A stretch of 7,121 nt of DNA from an uncultured Polymorphobacter sp. (lineage in GTDB: Bacteria; Pseudomonadota; Alphaproteobacteria; Sphingomonadales; Sphingomonadaceae), in assembly GCA_937871645.1 (NCBI GenBank), contig CALMPZ010000126.1, positions 1 through 7,121 on the forward strand, written 5' to 3'. Both the position numbers and the translations under genes were made by a program. How positions within the stretch are numbered: position 1 is the stretch's first letter; each line of letters starts with the position of its first letter. Under the pieces are notes generated by a model. The model did not search any database, was not told where the DNA came from, and saw only the letters and a program-made list of their open reading frames with translations. This document shows, one piece after another, positions 5,534-7,121 of this stretch.

Positions 5534-5540
5534 GGGGGGA
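5534..5540 (+). promoter_or_regulatory. Ribosome binding site that fixes the esterase start
   Basis: GGGGGGA ends 4 bases before ATG 5545, which begins a clear signal peptide. This rules out the in-frame ATG at 5467, whose extra 26 codons are read mostly from the repeat arm. A TAAAAT hexamer at 5526-5531 is a possible -10, but no good -35 lies upstream of it. Confidence 0.75.
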
Positions 5541-5544
5541 TTCC

Positions 5545-6975
5545 ATGCGCCACATCGTGCTCGCTGCCGCGCTATGCGCCGCCACACCAACGCTCGCCGC
5601 GACCGATTGTGCCGGACTGGAAAAGCTGGCGCTCCCCAACGTTACCATCACCGCGGCGACCGAAGTCGCGCCCGACACCGGCATTTCGATCAAGGAAGCG
5701 CCCAACCCCGTCAAGCTGCCGTTCGCAGTCTGCAGGGTCGAGGCGACGGCGCGCCCGACCAGCGATTCGGACATCCGGCTGGCGGTATTGATCCCTGTCG
5801 GCAACGCGTGGAACGGCAAGTTCGTGCAGGTCGGCAATGGCGGCTTTGCCGGCCGGATTCCCTGGGGGACAATGCTGCTCGGGCTGTCGCGCGGCTATGC
5901 GGTTGCGGGCACCGACAACGGCCATTCGAGCGACGACGCCACCGACGCGAGCTGGGCGCTGAACCACCCTGAAAAGGTCCGTGACTTCGGCTGGCGCGCG
6001 GTCAAGACCACCACCGACACGGCGAAAGCGATTGTCGCGGCGTATGGCAAGGCGGCCAAGCGCAACTATTTCTTCGGCTGCTCCGACGGTGGCCGCGAGG
6101 CGCTGATGACCGCGCAGCGCTATCCGGCGGATTTCGACGGCATCGTCGCGGGCGCCCCAGCTTGGGCGTGGACGCGGATGATGGGCGTCAGCGGGCTGGA
6201 GACGAAGGCGCTGGTTGCGCCGGGCGGCAATCTGCCGCCCGCCAAATTGCCGGCGTTGCAGGCCGCCGCGCTCAAGGCGTGCGGCAACGGCAAGACCTAT
6301 ATCGCCGATCCGCCGGCCTGCCGTTTCGACCCGGTCGTGCTGGAATGCAAAGGCGCCGAAACCGACGCCTGCCTGACCGCGAAGCAGGTCGCCGTGGCAC
6401 GCAGCATTTATCGCGGACGCCCCGACATCATCGGCGGCGGCTACATGCCCGGCCTGACACCCGGTGCCGAAGCCGCGGCGAACAGCTGGGCCGGCTGGGG
6501 CGTTTCAACCACCGACGCCGACACCCGTCGCGCCACCAACAGCGGCTTTGCCTGGAACCACTTCGCCTATCTGGTGGTCAAGGACCCCAAGTTCGACCTG
6601 CGCAACCTGACCGACGCGCAGGTCATCGCGGGCGACCGCGAATGGCGCACCACACTCAACGCCGACAACCCTGACCTTTCGGCGTTCAAGGCACGCGGCG
6701 GCAAGCTCATCGGCTATCACGGCTGGAACGATCCGGCGATCCCGCCGGGGCTGAGCCTCGAACATCTGGCCAATGTCCGCAAAGCGATGGGGTCGACCGA
6801 CGACTTCTACCGCGTCTTCATGGTGCCCGGCATGCTGCACTGCCGCGGCGGCGATGCACCGGTCAATGTCGACTGGTTCGCGCTACTCGACAGCTGGGTC
6901 GAAACCGGCGTTGCACCCGCCACGGTCACGGCAGCCGGCGGCGGCGCAACGCAAGTCCTGAATTACCAGAAGTAG
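5545..6975 (+). CDS. Secreted tannase/feruloyl-esterase-family serine hydrolase
   Basis: This 476-residue alpha/beta-hydrolase belongs to the tannase/feruloyl esterase family, which also contains MHETase; members cleave esters of aromatic acids. A signal peptide, MRHIVLAAALCAATPTLAA, predicts export. The hallmark CS-D-HC set is complete: C179-S180 in FFGCSDGG (176-183), D396 in HGWNDPAI (392-399), and H432-C433 in MLHCRGG (430-436). The adjacent cysteines form a disulfide in characterised members. QVGNGGFAG (95-103) fits the oxyanion region. The lid domain (about 205-385) carries further cysteines (C246, C259, C268, C276). The lid loop C246-C259, where family members normally have an Asp-rich calcium site, is short and keeps one Asp (D255). 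The substrate is unknown. The gene appears monocistronic, between two palindromic repeats, with a strong GGGGGGA ribosome binding site. Confidence 0.93.
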   Translation: MRHIVLAAALCAATPTLAATDCAGLEKLALPNVTITAATEVAPDTGISIKEAPNPVKLPFAVCRVEATARPTSDSDIRLAVLIPVGNAWNGKFVQVGNGGFAGRIPWGTMLLGLSRGYAVAGTDNGHSSDDATDASWALNHPEKVRDFGWRAVKTTTDTAKAIVAAYGKAAKRNYFFGCSDGGREALMTAQRYPADFDGIVAGAPAWAWTRMMGVSGLETKALVAPGGNLPPAKLPALQAAALKACGNGKTYIADPPACRFDPVVLECKGAETDACLTAKQVAVARSIYRGRPDIIGGGYMPGLTPGAEAAANSWAGWGVSTTDADTRRATNSGFAWNHFAYLVVKDPKFDLRNLTDAQVIAGDREWRTTLNADNPDLSAFKARGGKLIGYHGWNDPAIPPGLSLEHLANVRKAMGSTDDFYRVFMVPGMLHCRGGDAPVNVDWFALLDSWVETGVAPATVTAAGGGATQVLNYQK

Positions 6976-6986
6976 CGCCACTTGAT

Positions 6987-7121
6987 CCTCCCCGTCTTCG
7001 GGGAGGGGGACCGCCTCTTGGCGGTGGAGGGGCAGCACGCACCGCAACTGATCACAGTCTGCGGCGCGCACGCTCACTGTCGCGCCCTACCCCTCCACCG
7101 CGCGAAGTGCGCGGTCCCCCT
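6987..7121. repeat. GC-rich palindromic repeat cluster, probably continuing past the right edge
   Basis: Twelve bases or so after the esterase stop lies CCTCCCCG-TCTT-CGGGGAGG (6987-7006; 8-bp stem), which probably ends that transcript. It runs into a pair of inverted arms: AGGGGGACCGCC...GGCGGTGGAGGGG (7004-7032) and its reverse-complement-like partner at 7090-7121. Each arm is a hairpin: ACCGCC-TCTT-GGCGGT (7010-7025), and ACCGCGC-GAAGT-GCGCGGT (7097-7115). The stem centres differ in sequence but both pair fully. The 57-base spacer (7033-7089) shows no open frame or clear signal. From memory, sphingomonad genomes carry many copies of this type. Confidence 0.75.

Noticed and set aside
5467..5544. 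ATG 5467 as start of the esterase
   Set aside because: The 26 extra residues are read from the repeat spacer and arm and would bury the signal peptide; ATG 5545 has GGGGGGA upstream.

Overview
The window is high-G+C DNA (about two thirds G+C by eye). Codon use strongly favours C or G at the third position. It looks chromosomal and alphaproteobacterial, most likely from the order Sphingomonadales. Three things point there: a TrcR/DUF1013 cell-cycle regulator, a DUF1192 mini-protein beside a PIG3-type quinone oxidoreductase, and two kinds of GC-rich intergenic palindromic repeat of the sort I associate with sphingomonad genomes. The lineage is inferred from gene content and was not confirmed by any search.

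Layout from left to right. Bases 1-679 (minus strand) hold the N-terminal 226 residues of a metallo-beta-lactamase-fold hydrolase that runs off the left edge. Bases 680-892 are intergenic; they carry the hydrolase promoter with an ACGT-NN-ACGT operator and two strong GC hairpins. Bases 893-1585 (minus) are trcR. Bases 1586-1688 hold a promoter-like pair and a strong hairpin. Bases 1689-2690 (minus) are an NAD(P)H:quinone oxidoreductase. A 46-bp divergent promoter region follows, then a 66-residue DUF1192 protein at 2737-2937 (plus). Bases 2938-3047 hold a hairpin and a second ACGT-NN-ACGT operator. Two acyl-CoA dehydrogenase genes follow as a tight operon (3048-4142 and 4167-5387, plus). A 124-bp two-level inverted repeat lies at 5400-5523. 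A secreted tannase/feruloyl-esterase-family hydrolase occupies 5545-6975 (plus). A second kind of palindromic repeat runs from about 6987 to the right edge.

How the genes may work together. The two dehydrogenases have lost opposite halves of the usual acyl-CoA dehydrogenase signature set, so they look like the two subunits of one heteromeric enzyme. The operator in front of them resembles the operator in front of the metallo-hydrolase. This suggests one regulon for acyl-CoA catabolism (branched-chain, long-chain or sterol-like substrates), possibly under a MerR-family regulator of the LiuR type. The trcR, quinone oxidoreductase and DUF1192 genes between these two outputs look like an unrelated conserved housekeeping block. 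The tannase-family esterase is set off from the dehydrogenase operon by the repeat and has its own ribosome binding site; a link to acyl-CoA metabolism is possible but not shown.

I found no tRNA, rRNA, CRISPR array, transposase or phage gene. No gene-free stretch exceeds 300 bases; the three largest (213, 157 and 146 bases) are described as features.
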